A DNA stretch of 64,000 nt from Symsagittifera roscoffensis. Taxonomy: Eukaryota > Xenacoelomorpha > Acoela > Convolutidae. The first letter of the stretch is position 1, and each line of letters begins with the position of its first letter. The translations under genes were made by a program, and so were the position numbers. This document shows, in pieces, positions 30,660 through 42,287 of this stretch. The notes under the pieces were generated by a model. The model saw only the letters and a list, made by a program, of their open reading frames with translations. It made no database searches and was not told the origin of the DNA. The stretch spans positions 64,959,290-65,023,289 of the forward strand of contig NC_087063.1 of NCBI RefSeq assembly GCF_963678635.1, given 5' to 3'.

Positions 30660-31067
30660 ATGCATATAAAACAAGCACAGTTGGCCGAGCGGCCTAGAGA
30701 CAAGTCTCTCACGCCGGTCAACCGGGTTCGAGTCCCCCCATATGCAGACCTTAAAACATGTAGACCCGAGGGGCTATAGCCCCATTTGACCGTTTTTTAC
30801 TGTTTTTTGGTTCTAATTCGGTTCAGCCTTGATTAAGGCTGACCGCTAAAAAAGAGCAATTTGTCTCAAGGACATTACCGACCGGTTCTTGTGGCTAGCT
30901 TGCGCCGTTTTGTACCAAAAACGGACAGTTCAGATAAAAAGTTATATGATGTTTTTTGATCGATAGAGAATGCCGAAATTTATCTATTTGCCTGAGTTAT
31001 TTACCGAAAAATATCTCTTATTAATTTAACGAATTTGGATCAGTTTTTTTGGAGATTAGCGAGCATA
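30618..31067 (+). repeat. BEL-2 3' LTR
   Basis: 450 bp, partner of 16008-16457. It holds the second copy of the tRNA-like cassette (A box 30682-30692, B box 30725-30735, T6 30793-30798) and the polyprotein stop at 30657-30659. Confidence 0.95.
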
Positions 31068-31183
31068 CTTATGTTAGAGTTTTCTTAACATTTTCGGTAT
31101 CTATGGAATTGTACGAGATTGTATGATAAGCATTTTTTCATATATGAAAATTGTATGACAAGCATTTTTGGTCAACCCGGGTA

Positions 31184-31264
31184 GTTAAAAAGTCGAAATT
31201 TGTCTGAAGAAAAAAAACCACCCGAGCACAAATATTCCGTTACTTTCGTTACGAAAGTCGAAAC
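31184..31264 (-). repeat. R1 repeat, right remnant of the split copy
   Basis: Continues from 15136 with GTTAAAAAGTCGAAATTTG and ends in the R1 palindrome ACTTTCGTTACGAAAGT. Confidence 0.85.
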
Positions 31265-32187
31265 TGTTAAATAGGTGGCCACAATTAATTTATCTGATTC
31301 ATGAATGTGTACAAACCACAATGTTTTCTGAAAAATTAAATGCATTCCAATAATTCTCCGTTTGCACGCAAGAACAAAATTGCTTCGAGGTGCACAAGAG
31401 TCACGTGAACTTCCCTAGATAAGTGTTGCTTTGCTTGACAAAGTACGAATAGCAAACAGGCAATTCAAGAGAAAACACTGTGTCCCTTGCTGCTCTGAAA
31501 AACTTGTCGTTTTTTCGACTCTTAATTATGCATAATTGACTTAGCATACTAAAAAAACTTTACTATAAAATCATTTTAGGCCATTACGGAGTTCTTTTTT
31601 TAGTACCTCTGGCTTATCGGATAAAATTTTAACCAAAAATGAAACGATGTGCATCGTCACGATCGTCATTCTAAATCTAATGGCATTTGCTTATGGTTAC
31701 ATGACACGGGTTTCATGGAATTCATTGACTGAGAGCATGAATGTTGAGACCATCAAGCCTTCGAGTTATAAGTTCATTTCGAGTTGAAAACTAACCATTT
31801 GTTCTACGTTCATGATTTTCTGCATATTGCAAAATTGTCGATTAAATTTTCATAGAGGTGAGTTTTTCTTCGAATCAGTTTTGTCTTTTTTCCCACTTTT
31901 TTGAAGAATAAAACCTCGAAAAAAGTTCCTGCACTGCGCTGAATTTTAAATCAATTCTCTTCCGCGATGCATTTTATAAAAAATGCATTTTTTTGAAGCA
32001 CAGCAACTGCGGTGATTAACTCTGACTAAGAAATCCTTGCGAATTGCATTGAGGCAAGCTAATTGGATCAAAAATATGTTAGTGTGTGCAAAATATATCA
32101 TTTGGTACATTACAAGGCGCATGGGGCTTTCAACTAACAATATCTTCTAAGTTCTGACAAATATTGATACGCTAAGCAGAAAAATTA
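31265..32187. other. No supported gene
   Basis: AT-rich spacer; no motif-bearing frame or repeat recognised. Confidence 0.4.
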
Positions 32188-32711
32188 AACAAGACTGCTC
32201 GTATCAGGGCCAAGCCTTGAATGTTCCGACCGCCTTTTAAGGTTTATGGAGCAGTAATAACATTAAGAAATTAAATGTAAATAAACAAAATGAAATTTTT
32301 TTTCTAAAATTTGAAATTTATGAAAAACATTCCCCCATACGCCATATAAAAGACATAAGATAGATTTCGCTCCTTGTAACAAATCAATTATGGCAAATAA
32401 GCTTCTTTCAACCAATTTGGAACTAGTTCTAAGACGGATTAAACCTCCGCTTACGCGTTAATAGCGCGAAATATATCGCATGTTAATTGTCCAAATTGGC
32501 CAAAATGGCAATCTTTAAACCTCCACAACTTTACCAAAAATGGTCACAGCTGTTTTTTTTCCAAATTTAAACTCAGGACAACAATAGCTTTCGAATGATA
32601 AAAAAAAATCCGTCAAAAATGGCTTGTTAAAAAGTCGAAATTTGTCTGAAGAAGAAAAAACCCACCCGAGCACAAATATTCCGTTACTTTCGTATCGAAA
32701 GTCCGAGCAAT
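32188..32711 (-). repeat. R1 repeat, near full length
   Basis: From AACAAGACTGCTCGTATCAGG to CTTTCGTATCGAAAGTCCG, about 520 bp. It includes the family core CTCCGCTTACGCGTTAATAG and the element-internal CGCCATATAAAAG. No terminal inverted repeats and no coding capacity. Confidence 0.85.
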
Positions 32712-33788
32712 AATATACACGGCTTTGAGAAATTACAAATTTAGCCAGTTTGAGATGATTGGTATGAGTTGAATTGAGGCGACTTAATTGATCCAATCAA
32801 CTTGTTACTAAATGAGAACTACGAGTTTACGAAAAGAATCTAACTACAGCAAAACGACGCAGATTTATTCACTTGGTTTTACGTCTGCGGAGAATAAAGG
32901 CAGACTACTAATTTTTTTTTCATTGTTTTGAATTTTCAAGCTATTTGGTCTTATTATAATTTAGAAGACGCTTAAAAAATGTTTATGCTCGGTGTGGCGT
33001 TTTTTCAGTCAACTTTCAACGATCGAAATAATCGTTTTTGACAAAAAAAATTATATCACATTGAAGAAATGAGTTTAAATGTATAAAAATTTTTTACCTC
33101 CGATTATTTTTTGTAAAATTCTAGGGGTTTGAAAATTGCCATATTGGCCAAGTTCTGGACCAAATTATTCGCGCTTTGAAGAGTTTATTCCTAATGCTGA
33201 GAGCGTAAAAAAATTGTTGCAAAATGAGTTGAGGCTATTTTGTCGCATTAATTTTGTGTAACTCAAAATTTTACACTTCGGCTTTGCCCTGATGTTCGAG
33301 CAGTTTTGTTAATACTTCAAATAGCTCGTAGTGGGGATGAAACGAAAAGAAAATGGAAGAAAAAAAAATTTTTTTTCTTCAATTTCTAAAGAAGTTTTGT
33401 GTGACAATTAACTTGTTGAAACCGGCTGTAACGTGCAGTCAGATCATGGAGAGTTTTGCTTCGACAGAAGAGCAGTCAATTTAATTTTCTCTAGGTTATG
33501 TTTATTTGATCAATTTTCGCGCACTATTAAAATAATTGATCATTTTTCATTTCAACTTTTGCTTTATAAACTGTAGTGTTCAATTATTTAAACGGCTACG
33601 AGCAAACATTGTAATGCGATGCACCCTTGAGCATCAAAAAATGTTTTGCAGTCTTTTAGCAGAAAATTAGTTATTTTGATTTCTTTTTCAATGATTGTAG
33701 GCGGGCTCTTGCCATTTTCAACCCAAGGCTTCTTCTGTTTTTTATATATAATTCTAAAAGTGAAAAAATGGAAAATGAAATTAGAAAA
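32712..33788. other. No supported gene
   Basis: AT-rich; short R1-like fragments may be present around 33120-33310, but too diverged to delimit. Confidence 0.35.
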
Positions 33789-34268
33789 AAACAAGACTGC
33801 TCTTGTATCAGGGGAAAACCCCACATGTTCAGACTGCCCTTTTTCGTAGTTTAAATAAATTCAGTTGAGGTTCTAAAACGAGAACATTTCGAATATTTTA
33901 TGAGGTTTTATTTATAAGGTTTATCGTCCCACAAGCTATCCCACAAGGATACAATATGCTACTTAAACTTAAACATACGAAATATACTGCGCGTATTTGG
34001 AACGATTTCTAACACGGATTAAATCTACGCTTACGCGTTATTAGCGCGAAATATATCGCGCGTTAATTAACCAAACTTGGCCTAAATGCCAGTCTTTAAG
34101 CCACCCAAAGTTTACAAAATATGATCACAGGTGAAATATCTTTTCAAATTTAAGCTCAGTTCAACAATACCGTCAAAAAACGGTAGTTGAAAAGTCTAAA
34201 TTTGTCTAAAGCAAAAAAACCCACCCCGAGCACAAATATTCCGTTACATTTGTATCAAAGTTGGAACA
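33789..34268 (-). repeat. R1 repeat, diverged copy
   Basis: Starts AACAAGACTGCTCTTGTATC and ends near TTGGAACAA. The core GCTTACGCGTTATTAGCGCG is retained. A further decayed R1 fragment follows at about 34325-34440. Confidence 0.75.
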
Positions 34269-34440
34269 AAAATGATCAAAAGTAATTAGTTTGGTTATAT
34301 TTTGAGGAAAACAATAATTTTCAGATGCTATAAAAAAATTCCATCAAAAATGTTAAGTTAAAAAGTCGACAATTAAGTGAATAATAAAAAACTGCCAAGC
34401 TTAATAATTCTGCTCTTTCAGGAAAAGTCGGAACAATTAG

Positions 34441-35470
34441 ACCAATTAGATTGTCTCAATTCAAATTTTAATAGTTTTGTACTGCAGGATAGTTCGTCAG
34501 GCGTAAATAATTCGCATTAACTTTACCTTTTATGCATAAAACGATTACCAAAGTATAAAACAACCAGTCATGCTAACATAGTAGTAGGCGTGCACGGCGG
34601 GGGCCTTTATTGTACGAAGATCGAGCCTCAAAATGATCGAAAAAGGTCTGATTAAACAAATTCCCATAAGCATAAATTTTCCTCTTTCTTTAAAGGTCAC
34701 AACATAAAAAACAACAACATATTGCACAGCATAAAATATAATTTCGTCAAAAATTTGTTCTACAGTCACCATTTTCAATTTCTGGTTGAAAGTCTTGATA
34801 TCAATATGTATATCCACGCGCTATGAAGTTTGGGTCTTCTCTGTTATACGCTCCAAAACTGCTCGTTTTCTTGATTTGAAAAACGGATCTCAAAGTTGAA
34901 TTGTGATTGGCGGAAAATACTTTCCGCGAATTATAGTCGGGATCTTCATTACAAATTGAAGCTCAATTAACAATATGGCCCTATAAAAAAATTAACCGCT
35001 GTTTCTTGGAGGGAAAATTGAAACACACTACTTTGGTTTAAAGTCATAATAAAAATTGCAGGGTTTTCAGTTTGGATCAGGCATAGATTCTCTACCACTA
35101 CCAGACGTGATATGCTGAAAAATACTTCTCTAGCTATTTTTAGATTTGAAAGATATACCGCATAATTTGTGCGCTTTTTTGAATTGTAAACAACATATGT
35201 TTTTCATTGAAACATTTATTAGAATCTAGTAGTTTTATGCTGCTAAATAACCGAAAAAAATCCTCAATTTATCAATTGCTTTCGTTTTAAATTAATCAAT
35301 TTTTTCTGCTCTTATAGTTAGCGTCAAAAAAACTTGTTTTGAAACCCCTTTAGTTCTTCAATCGTTCATTAACAAAAAAATATTCAAAAAAAATATGCTG
35401 GAACACTTCCATTCCTTGGTTTCCAAATGGCTTGAGTAGCTTAAAAAAATTAATTCAATTTACCGTAAAT
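34441..35470. other. No supported gene
   Basis: The frame at 34545-34817 on the minus strand has no recognisable motif. Nothing else stands out. Confidence 0.4.
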
Positions 35471-35474
35471 GTGG

Positions 35475-35930
35475 CTACTGTTTTCGAAGAAAAAGATGAA
35501 ATATTTGTGCACGGGGTAGTTTCTTATCTCTAGACAACTTCAATTTTCTATCTAGCCTTTTTTGACGGAGGTTTTGTTTATCAGTCGAAAAGTGTTGTTG
35601 TCTTGAGCTCAAGTTCAAAAAGATATTTCACTTGTGATCATTCTTTGTGAAGTTATGGGGGTTTAAATTGTTTAATTTACGCAAATTGGGGCAATTAAAC
35701 CGCGATCTATTTTGTGTTGTTAACGCGTAAGCGGAGATTTAACCGTCTCAAAATCGTTTCAAATGGAATTGAAGCATCCTAACTAGTCCATTTATTGCTA
35801 TGCTTGTTCCGAAAAACATCAGTTTGTATTAACATAACGCGTGGGGGTGGTTTTCAAAAAAACTCGAAGCCATAGAGCTTAAAAGCAGTTGGAACACTCA
35901 GGGCTTTATTGTGATGCGAGTACTTTTGTT
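35475..35930 (+). repeat. R1 repeat, diverged copy
   Basis: Opposite orientation to the previous copies. Contains AACGCGTAAGCGGAGATTTAA and ends near CAGGGCTTTATTGTG, where the terminal hairpin is damaged. Confidence 0.75.
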
Positions 35931-36974
35931 TAGTTATTTGTTGAATTGTTAGATTAAAAATTCTCTTTCTGATTTGACGATCTTCAAATATTTTTGACCA
36001 ACTACTAAAGCAAATCATAACAACAAATTATGATACGGTTTGAGAGAAAAAAAACCACCAATTATAGTTATCGTTTGAAAAAAAAGACCGACTGTTAGAA
36101 AACTTTCAAGCAACTAGAAGTTTCCAAAACCGTAGAAAAGTTACTCTGAAAAAATTCTTATTTGTTAAAGAATTTGTACCAAAAAATGCTTACAAAAAAA
36201 AGATACTATCTCACGTTGCTTTTTTTTCAGAGTTCCTCAGGCAAATAAGCGCGTTTCTCGAGAAAAGAAAGCAAGCTGAAGAAAATCGGCCTACTGTTAA
36301 CTTCGATCTCCTGTTTTCAAAAAATTTTACAAACTTGTGGAGGTTTTGTAGTTTTGAAGGTTCATTCTTGTTCACGTATTTCGACTTTCCTAAATGGAAC
36401 CAATTCAAACAAGTCTTTATTATATACTTTGATTTTTATTACGGTAAAATTTTTTAGATTTTATCAATCATGATCCCTTACTAAAAGTTATGATAATTTG
36501 TAAAGATGAAACGGTTCATAGTTTCAGCCAGAGAAAAATACCTTAGAAATAGTTTAGAAAGCAGTTGCATTTTTCCCCTCTAACCACGCAAAAACACCAG
36601 TTCATACTAGATCTAATGAGACTAGGAAACATAACAGTAAGATTAGCATCGGTGTTAGACTAAGAAGTTGCCAGAATCTATCCTGCCGAAAAAAGGTAGC
36701 GTGACGATCAGACGGTGTACCTTATCCAAAATTACTCTATGAGAAGACCACATAAAATCATAAAATCATAAAATTGACTGTTGTATCGGACAAAAAATTA
36801 TAAAATTGACTGTTATATCATTAGGGAGGCCACCACTGACAACGTTATTGTGAAAATTATCGAAGCCTAAAAATTAATTTCAGCTTTTTGGGGCGTTTTG
36901 ATGTCGAGCTACATGTATTTTTATACTTGTTGATTTCAAAGTCATACTACAAACTTAATTCATATTTAGTTTTT
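35931..36974. other. No supported gene; contains R2 copy 2
   Basis: Only the R2 repeat at 36598-36746 is recognised. Confidence 0.4.
36598..36746. repeat. Dispersed repeat R2, copy 2
   Basis: Matches 12240-12393 in the same orientation, about 85 percent, with small substitutions throughout and no size difference that I could see. Confidence 0.75.
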
Positions 36975-37203
36975 TGTTCCGACTTTCGATGCGAAAGTAA
37001 CGGAATACTTGTGCTCGGGGTGGGTTTTTTCTTCAGACAAATTTCGACTTTTTAACTAATTTTTGACGGAAATTTTTGATATCATTCGAAAGGTATTGTT
37101 GTCTTGAGCTCAAATTTGAAAAAATATCTCACCTGTGATCATTTTTTGTAAAGTTACGGGGGTTTAAAGATTGTCATTTTTGCCAATTTGGGACAATTAA
37201 CGC
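36975..37203 (+). repeat. R1 repeat, 3'-truncated
   Basis: Begins TGTTCCGACTTTCGATGCG and stops abruptly after GGACAATTAACGC, in the middle of the family sequence. Confidence 0.8.
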
Positions 37204-37516
37204 TGTTGAGCACTTTTAAACAATATCGCTGTTGAGCACTTTTAAAAAACGTTGGCCAATTTTTTTGCGCGATCTCTACTTCAGAACTAGTATAAATTGG
37301 TGTCACATAGTATAAACGGACTTTACCTAAATCTACACTTGATATTAAACTGAAGTTTTGAAAAAGTTGAGAAAACATTATTTTATAATCTGAAAGGCAT
37401 CTTGTGCAATTGAAATTCATTTTGCTTAGTGGTGATAAGTAATAAAATTCAGCGTGCGAGAAACGAATTTCAAAATAAATAATTATGCAAAAACTTTTTG
37501 ACAAAATAGGTTGATG

Positions 37517-37866
37517 GCGGCCACGAAAAGTGCGTCGGTTGTGTCATGTCCATCCCTGTCGCAAAAAATCTGGATAGAATCGCTATTGATTACACTGGTC
37601 GCGCCGCTGTATGTCGCGTTGCACTGGTCACGGAGTTTCCTGAGTCATTCCGTATCCTTCCTGGTTGCGAAATTCCAAGTCGAAGTCTGATTGAGGATAT
37701 CGGCCACAAAAGTGTAACTGCGTGCCGTCTCCGCCCTGGTCGCAAAAAAATCGATGGGTCTCTTTGGTCGCTATGGTGTAGAAATACCAAAATTTTTTTG
37801 CGAAAGTCTGGAATGCCAAAAACTAGCAGCAAATTTCTGAATGTAAAGCAAAGACCTCGACACTGA
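37517..37866 (+). other. GC-richer island with ORFs on both strands
   Basis: A 106-codon frame from 37546 (plus) overlaps an 80-codon minus frame. The segment is clearly less AT-rich than its surroundings. It contains scattered CTGGTCGC-like motifs near 37591, 37624, 37659 and 37737. It may be an old exon or a decayed minisatellite. No family is recognised. Confidence 0.25.
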
Positions 37867-38245
37867 TTTTTTTATGAGCTTTATAAATACAATAAATTTC
37901 AGGCTGATAAATAACTAAAACATCCGTTTTTCATTATTTTTTCTAATAGTTTTTGTGCAAAAAATTGTCGTATTCTACAAATCTGAACTTTTATTTCATA
38001 AAGTTGTTTAAGCGAGTGACGCAATAAAAATGCGTTTTCAATTTTCTGACATAGCTCATCCATTAAAGGTGTACTGATCCCGAATTAATTGACTTGCGTA
38101 TAAATAACTCATCTACTGACTCAGAAAGACTACATGAAAAAATAAAAGGAAAATTGATACCCGAAATCAACCTTTTTCAGAAAAAAAATCCATTTTGTAC
38201 CCATTTAACGTATTTTGAAAACTTTTCCGAAACTTCTAGTGTAAT

Positions 38246-38733
38246 TGCTCCGACTTTCCTAACGAAAGTAACGGAATATTTGTGCTCGGTGTGGGTTTTT
38301 CTTTCTTCAGAAAAAGTTCGACTTTTTGACTAACCAATTTTACCGAAGTTTTGAAAATCATTCAAAAAGTATTGTTGTCCTGGGCTTAAATTTGAAAAGG
38401 TATTTCTCCTGTGATAATTTTTCGTAAAGTTGGTTGTTTAGAGATTGCCATTTTGGCCAAATTTGGGACAAATAACGCGCAATATGTTTAGAAATCCTTT
38501 CAAATTGGTTGAAGAAAGATTATTTGCCATAATTATATGTTACTACGATCGAAATTTATCACTTTTTACATTATATGGCGTGTGGGTGGATGATTTTTAC
38601 TAAGTAAATCTCAAATTAAAAAAAAATTAAATTTTGTTTTTCTTAATATTTTTTTCATGTATTTACTACTCCATAGACCCTAAAAGGCAGTCAGAACATT
38701 CAGGGCTTTGCCTGATTTGAGCAGAGCAGCCTT
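38246..38733 (+). repeat. R1 repeat
   Basis: Begins TGCTCCGACTTTCCTAACG and ends CCTGATTTGAGCAGAGC. Full length apart from small internal loss of the CGTAAGCGGAG core. Confidence 0.8.
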
Positions 38734-39147
38734 AATTCGATTTTTTGAAATTAATTTTTTTTCGGTTTTGTACAATTCCTAGAAACGCAATTTTGTATAA
38801 ATTTGATAAAAACGCACTTTAAATATCTCCATATTATAAAACGCACATTAAATATAGCCAGCTATTTGGTCGTTTTCAAAATCCCCTACTCTTGCCAATA
38901 ATGGTTGTCGATAAACTTTTCATTTTTTTTGTGCTGAGATGATTAAAAAATACCTCAAGCGTAAATGTTTTGTCGCACCTCCACAAGTCGGAGCAATAAT
39001 TAAGTTAATGTAAAAATTTTCTTGAACGTGATACTGCCATGGCGCTAGTAAAATACAAAGCAAAGCGCAAGAAATACTGATGTGTATAAAACAGATTATA
39101 GCTGAAACGGTATGATACATTTTAAATAGCATCCAAGCGTATATTAT

Positions 39148-39710
39148 AAACAAGATTGCTCGTATCAGGGCGAGGCCCTGAATGTTCCGACTGCCTTTTA
39201 AGGTTTTATGGAGCAGTAATAACATTTAAAAAATTTTATGTAAAAAAATATAAAAATTTTTTTTTTAATTTGAAATTTTTTATGAAAATCATCCCCCCCC
39301 CACACGCCATTTAAAGTACAAAAAGATAGATTTAGCTCCTTGTAACAAATCTATTATGGCAAATAAGCTTCTTTCAACCAATTTGGAACGATTTTAAGAC
39401 GGATTAACTCTCCGCTTACGCGTTAATAGCGCGAAATATATCGCAATTTTTAAACCCCCATAACTTTACGAAAAATGATCACAGGTGAAATATCTTTTCA
39501 AATTTGAGCTCAGGACAACAATACCTTTTGAATGATATAAAAAAATTCCGTCAAAAATGGCTAGTTAAAAAGTCGAAATTTGTCTGAAGAAAAAAAAAAA
39601 CCCACCCCGAGCACAAATATTCCGTTACTTTTGTATCGAAAGTCGGAACAACAAGAAAGACTGTTGTATATCAGGGATAATCCCCGGTCGTTCCGACAGC
39701 CATTTTGTCC
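39148..39710 (-). repeat. R1 repeat plus abutting R1 end fragment
   Basis: A full copy from AAACAAGATTGCTCGTATC to AGTCGGAACAA at 39652. It is directly followed by another R1 left-end fragment (AGACTGTTGTATATCAGGG) to about 39710. Confidence 0.8.
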
Positions 39711-40011
39711 CGCTCTGATTGTTAGCGACCAATTTATGCGCACTTCTAGGGTACTATTATTTCGATAGAAGTGCGAGTGCGAGTTATGAGAGATGGAGAA
39801 GTTTTTGTTGGAAGTTTAGTCAGGTAGAGCATAGATGCGTTTTTCGTGTTTGTGAGAATAAGAATTGCAGCTTTCAATTTATGGTTATCGAACGATTATT
39901 GAGAAAAGTCGATAAATTCTACCTTATGATTGAATTTACTCTATCTGCTTCTCCACAAAATATTCTGCTCTAGAGGCCGAATTCTGACAATTCTGCTAAA
40001 TTCTGTATTGA

Positions 40012-40398
40012 AGGAAATTCAGGGGCGGATCTAGGATTTTCTCGAGGGGGGAGGGGTGCGGATTTTCAAAATTTTTCGAAAATTTTGACGACCTTTTTTT
40101 TTAGGTCGACCAAATTGATTTTTCCAGCTCTCCTAATGCACTGTTTTTCCCCTGTTTTGGGCAAAATTTTCAGCGCCGCAGTCAAATTTTTGACAAAAAC
40201 AGTCAAAAAGCCTTTTTTTGGCACTTTTTGAAAAATTTGAAGGCGCCTTTAGAAAAATTTTAGGGTCGGTCGGCCAAAAATCGATTTCTTAGAAAGTATC
40301 AAAGGGGGGACCCTTTGGGTCGGCGGGCGTTCGAATCCCTAAGGAAAAAGCGACTGCCCACCCCGCCCCCCCCCCCTAAATCCGCCCCTGAGGAAATT
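40012..40398. mobile_element. hAT-like MITE with exact 8-bp TSD
   Basis: The element at 40020-40390 starts CAGGGGCGGATCTAGGATTT and ends AAATCCGCCCCTG, giving perfect 10-bp inverted termini. AGGAAATT precedes and follows it, an exact 8-bp target duplication as made by hAT transposases. It is 371 bp, non-coding, and contains GCGTTCGAATCCC, which resembles a Pol III B box. Confidence 0.92.
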
Positions 40399-41884
40399 GC
40401 TATTATGGATTGGTCGTTTGTTTTTTTTTTGCCCGCGCGTTTTTGGCCATACAAGTGCGCAATTTGGACCTAAAAAGACAATAGTCTGGACCAACAGTCG
40501 TAACTATGCAGTCTGTTACACGAGAAACAGATTAAATTAAGTAAGAGCTAATTTACATAGAAGTAATTTGGGCCCTTCGAGTCCACCACAGGCTTATTGC
40601 TTATACAGTGTTTTTTTATCGTAAAACTTTGGGTCGATCATCCTCCACAGACATTTTTCGTCCTTTTTCGGTCTAATCTTGACTAGCCGGTACCGTCGGC
40701 TAACTTGAGTGGTTTGCAGTCTAAATCTTTACGTTTTCATCATTTCGCTCACATTTTAGGTTTTCATGAGAGTCGCCTGGTAGTTTGATTTTAAATCGAC
40801 ACCAATTAAATGAGCAACATACTATTTTCAATTTAAGTTTGAAATTTCGTTTTCATCTATCTGTTAATTATTTTTTTTCTGTCAGAGATAGTGGTGCCGC
40901 GACCTGGGCATAGTAGGCCATATCAAAAATCTTCACAGCGGCTTTTTTGGCAACTATTCGGCATATCTAGCGAATCTATGACAATTATTGGCACACTTTC
41001 AAATCCCTCGAGCTATACGTTTAATGCAATTATTCAGCGTAACTTAACAATTCTTTGACAATTCTGGGCCTTCCATCAAATCCCTCAAACTATGTTCATT
41101 GAAATTGTTTGGAAAACAATCAAATCTTGGACAGTTCTTGCCATACAAGAATTTGAGCTACCTTTCGGACAAGTATCTGATTAAACTTTTGCGCCTGTAC
41201 ATTTTTTGACCTACTTTGAAGGCTCTCAAGCTACGTTCGCGCAAATATCGGCCAAACTGCAAAGTGTGCAAGAATTTTGGCTGCTGGCCAACCAAGATTT
41301 TTGGCTACTGTGTCCGAGGGTTTTAGCTACTGGATCGATTTGCGCGAGTGTTCTAGCTACCAGACTAGAGTCTGCGAGTGTTTTGGTTTTTTGAGTTCAA
41401 AGTGTGGTTTTTTCGCAGCTATTTTTTCCGATATTTCTCTGTTGAGCTGCCAGAGCGATCGTACTTGTTTCTGAGGTGGTATTCATGTAGTTTGGACGCT
41501 TAGGTACCTTGGAAAAACCGGAATTATTTTAACTTTTCTTTGCTATCTTCGATAAATCTTCAAGAATCTTCATGATCTTGGCAAGAGTTTCAAAATTACT
41601 GGACCTGGGTCATTAATGTCGTCTCAATCCCCCAGTTTCACGATTAATATCATTGTTCGTCAGCTCTAGTTCCCACCATCGCGCTAAAAAACACTACCGC
41701 TTTTATCTGTCAACGTCTAACCAGGAGTTAAAATGCGATAGCCGGTCATGGTTTTAATGATAATGCTGTTAACCCCCAAAAACCATTCGTCATTTGTTAA
41801 ATATATTTGACAGGTCACTCTAACAAACTATTTTGGCACAAAGTATTTGGCATTTGGCATTTGGATTGCTTAAATGGTTGATAT
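40399..41884. other. No supported gene; decayed short tandem repeats
   Basis: Around 40960-41180 three loosely similar ~75-bp stretches share GACAATT and AAATCCCTC. Around 41275-41395 TTTTGGCTACT-like units recur. 40808-40890 resembles 50751-50830. No gene is supported. Confidence 0.45.
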
Positions 41885-41889
41885 AGTTC

Positions 41890-42146
41890 TGTGATATGCG
41901 TTGCGATATCGGTTGAAAACAAGTTGTAATTCAATACTGTATTTGGAATATTGAATTTAGGTTTTCTTTTCTTTTGTTTTATTTTGTTACTGAGAGCTAG
42001 ATCAGTGTTACGAACTCTGATCTCTCACTGAGTCTCAATGTCATCAGGCGCTATGACCTTGAGCATACCATAAAAGTAATAAGTAAGCACCATAGGTCGG
42101 TTGTACATACATAGACAAATACTGCTACTGCAGTAGCGGTATGACA
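41890..42146 (-). repeat. Gypsy-type element 3' LTR
   Basis: Partner of 48794-49050. In plus orientation it starts TGTGATATGCG and ends GGTATGACA. The adjoining 42147-42157 reads as a polypurine tract on the minus strand (CGAGGGGGGTG). Confidence 0.93.
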
Positions 42147-42287
42147 CACCCCCCTCGGTGGAAGAAATAAATTATACAACATAAGTAGGATAATTTATTT
42201 AAAAAGAGTTCAATATACTCAGTTCATAGGAAAGTCTCTGGGTTATTTGACGGTTTAGTTTATGGAATTCTCAGTTTTCTTCCAACT

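Larger units (their letters stand above)
16008..31067 (+). mobile_element. BEL/Pao LTR retrotransposon BEL-2
   Basis: Complete by its ends: two 450-bp LTRs, CTTAT duplications, a primer site at 16461 and a polypurine tract at 30606-30617. Inside are a leader with a 15-bp minisatellite, two covarying hairpins, a leader ORF, and gag-pol. The body contains a 5,287-bp tandem duplication, so the element is about 15.1 kb instead of an expected 9.8 kb. I saw two differences between the LTRs, which points to recent insertion. Confidence 0.95.
15137..31181. mobile_element. Mariner-like TA-flanked element, split by BEL-2
   Basis: Left end CACGTGTTGACC and right end GGTCAACCCGGG are imperfect inverted repeats. 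Further inside, CAAAAATGCTTATC and its inverted counterpart near 31163 also match. TA flanks both sides (15135-15136 and 31182-31183), the target duplication of Tc1/mariner-type elements. Its own sequence is 15137-16007 plus 31073-31181, about 0.98 kb. I see no transposase, so it is non-autonomous or decayed. Confidence 0.75.
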
